In this document: one piece after another, positions 62,453 through 64,000 of the stretch
Numbering within the stretch: the first letter of the stretch is position 1
Layout of the letters: every line of letters begins with the position of its first letter
Assembly: GCA_902729315.2 (NCBI GenBank)
Contig: LR746270.1
Coordinates: 2,326,501-2,390,500 of the forward strand
Origin: Spirodela intermedia
Taxonomy: Eukaryota; Streptophyta; Magnoliopsida; Alismatales; Araceae
DNA: 64,000 nt
Reading direction: 5' to 3'
The notes under the pieces: generated by a model
The model's input: the letters and a program-made list of their open reading frames with translations, nothing else
Databases searched by the model: none
What the model was told of the DNA's origin: nothing
Program-made: the position numbers and the translations under genes

Positions 62453-63195
62453 GTATACGTATGTTGCTGTTCATAAATTTTTAGTATGCATAATTTTCGA
62501 GTATTTAACAATATGCATATCTTGTCCGGAGAAAGGGTGCAGTGAGTATTAAATTAATTTGTTTTCATGATGGAATCATGCCCATGAGTGGAGATGAGTT
62601 GGCGGGAACGCAGATGTATAAGCTTTTTTAGGAGTAGAAAAGTTAATGACATGAGACATATCACAAATCAGAGGACAAACTATGATCTAAATGCACCTTC
62701 TCCAAGGTTGCAGTAAGAGTATTGAAATGGCCTAACGATTTGGTTTGAATTAGCAAATTAATTCTTTTTTACGATGGAATCATGCTCATGGATGGCAATG
62801 ATCTGATGTCCTTTGGGGGGAACATAGATGTATAAGCTTTTGTAGGGATAGAAAAGTTGATGAAATTAAACAGATGACATATCAGAAGACAAACTAGTAT
62901 CTAAATGTGGTTGCTCCAAGTTTTCAATTAGCGTATTGAAGTGGCCTAACGATTTGGGTTGAAAGTAACGATAATGGGTTGTATTGGAGAATGAGTTGAA
63001 TGAGCGGGAGCATCACTTACTCTGATATGGCAAGACTTTTATCTTTTATCCTTTCTACCCCTCTTCTTCTCATGTTTTTCTGTACTCGCAAACTAGGTTC
63101 ATCATCTCATGTTGATTTTTTAAAAATCTGCAGCTACAGAATTAGCAGCTTTAAGATTCGAAGTTGAATTGTTGACGTGTTGAAAAGTGGTGGAG

Positions 63196-63776
63196 ATGTT
63201 ATCCGGAATAAAAATTATTCCACGAGATAAGGTCAATAGCTCCTCCAGGAAGGAGGTATCTGAGTTGGATTATTCTCCAGGGAAGAGGAAGAAGTCTAAG
63301 AGTAAGAAAAAGAAACATGACAAGAAAATGAATAAGCGGAAGAGTTCCTACAGCTCTGATGATGATGACGACATCATGTCCCAGTCTACAAGTGATACTT
63401 ATTCAGAGAGTGAAGAGGAGCTGAGTAGAAAGAAAAAGTCTAAGACGAAAAGGAGTAGCCTCTCATATGACGAGGATTCTTTATCAAGTGATGAGGGAAA
63501 GAAGAAAAAGCGTGCCAAGGCAAAAAACCAGGCGGTAAAAGGTAATTCGCTCATCAGATATTCGTTTTATGTGTCAATTGCCATGCTGATATTCAAAATC
63601 TCTGTTAGGAGTTTATAACCATTCTTTTTGCAGAGGAGATTGGAGAGAAGTCCCACAGGGATAAAGAACTTTTGAGGAAAGAAATGGGTCTGGACTGGAT
63701 GCTAAAGTCTAGCGATGGTATGGCAAGGAAGCCTGCTGATCTTGATCATGTCCATGAAGAAGTTGTAACAGAAGAG
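63196..63776 (+). CDS. CWF19-like protein 2 (CwfJ family), N-terminal part
   Basis: Probable spliceosome-associated CwfJ/CWF19-like protein, a family linked to lariat-intron release and turnover. Only the first two coding exons are in the window (63196-63541 and 63634-63776, phase-consistent, 163 aa). The next intron runs off the right edge. The start MLSGIKIIPRDKV matches the family's conserved opening (MLSG-K-IPRD). It is followed by about 100 residues of Lys/Ser/Asp-rich low complexity (KKSKSKKKKHDKK; SSDDDDD), then ELLRKEMGLDWMLKS, like the conserved KEMGLDWML segment of the family. The catalytic-like CwfJ C-terminal domains would lie beyond the window. The identification rests on short motifs. 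Confidence 0.65.
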
Positions 63777-64000
63777 GTATACTTGTGCATCTGCCCATGT
63801 GCGATCTATTTATTTAGTAGTGCCCCTTATTCCATCTTCACATTTGAGTGACCTTTTAAAACAGAAGAATCTGAGAAAGATCAAATTATATTTTCTTCAA
63901 CATAATACTCAGATGCTGATACTCTGCTATAATCAAAAAAAGGAATTTTTTTTAAAGGACTTGGAATTATGTCACTTATATCCATTTTACTAACTTATCA
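63777..64000 (+). other. intron of the CWF19-like gene, open at the right edge
   Basis: It begins with the GTATAC donor and has no exon-like continuation before the window ends. Confidence 0.55.

Overview
This window is nuclear DNA from a flowering plant. Genes have GT-AG introns, some several kilobases long, intergenic DNA is AT-rich, retrotransposon relics are scattered through it, and all the host proteins belong to plant families. The GIF-type coactivator looks more like grass sequences than Arabidopsis ones, so a monocot is my best guess. I cannot name the species.

Layout: (1) 1-1860 is CT-rich, low-complexity, non-coding DNA. (2) 2164-4193 (+) is a complete six-exon type I DnaJ/HSP40 gene with a TATA box and a heat-shock element upstream. 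(3) 4200-8650 is AT-rich DNA with decayed Copia and Gypsy fragments. (4) 8670-21290 is a tandem array of about 2.7-kb units. Each unit carries an intronless minus-strand gene for a small secreted eight-cysteine (DC2.15/hydrophobic-seed-protein type) protein. Copy 1 is truncated. Copy 2 is split by a 3.6-kb Ty1/copia element at 11751-15353 with a perfect 5-bp target duplication. Copy 3 (19404-19751) is intact. (5) 21300-29400 is AT-rich and gene-poor, with repeated AT-rich segments and a deaminated Gypsy (Tat/Athila-like) relic. (6) 31293-42921 (+) is a GIF1/AN3-type growth coactivator with three introns of 2.0-5.5 kb. One of these carries Copia debris and a tandem duplication. (7) 45037-59909 (-) is a 12-coding-exon MATH/TRAF-domain protein of the Arabidopsis TRAF1a/TRAF1b (MUSE13/14) family. 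(8) 63196 to the right edge (+) is the start of a probable CWF19-like splicing factor gene, divergent from the MATH gene.

The host genes do not form a pathway: a protein-folding cochaperone, a cell-wall or lipid-binding protein family, a growth coactivator, an immune-receptor turnover adaptor and a splicing factor. The most informative part is the eight-cysteine array. It preserves duplication, a probable recent gene-conversion tract that stops just short of the transposon, loss of TATA boxes in the dead copies, and a second unexplained insertion in one promoter. I found no novel enzymatic or defence system. The findings concern genome dynamics and possible regulation. Exon borders were placed by hand from splice consensus, reading-frame continuity and family similarity. 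Percent identities were judged by eye.
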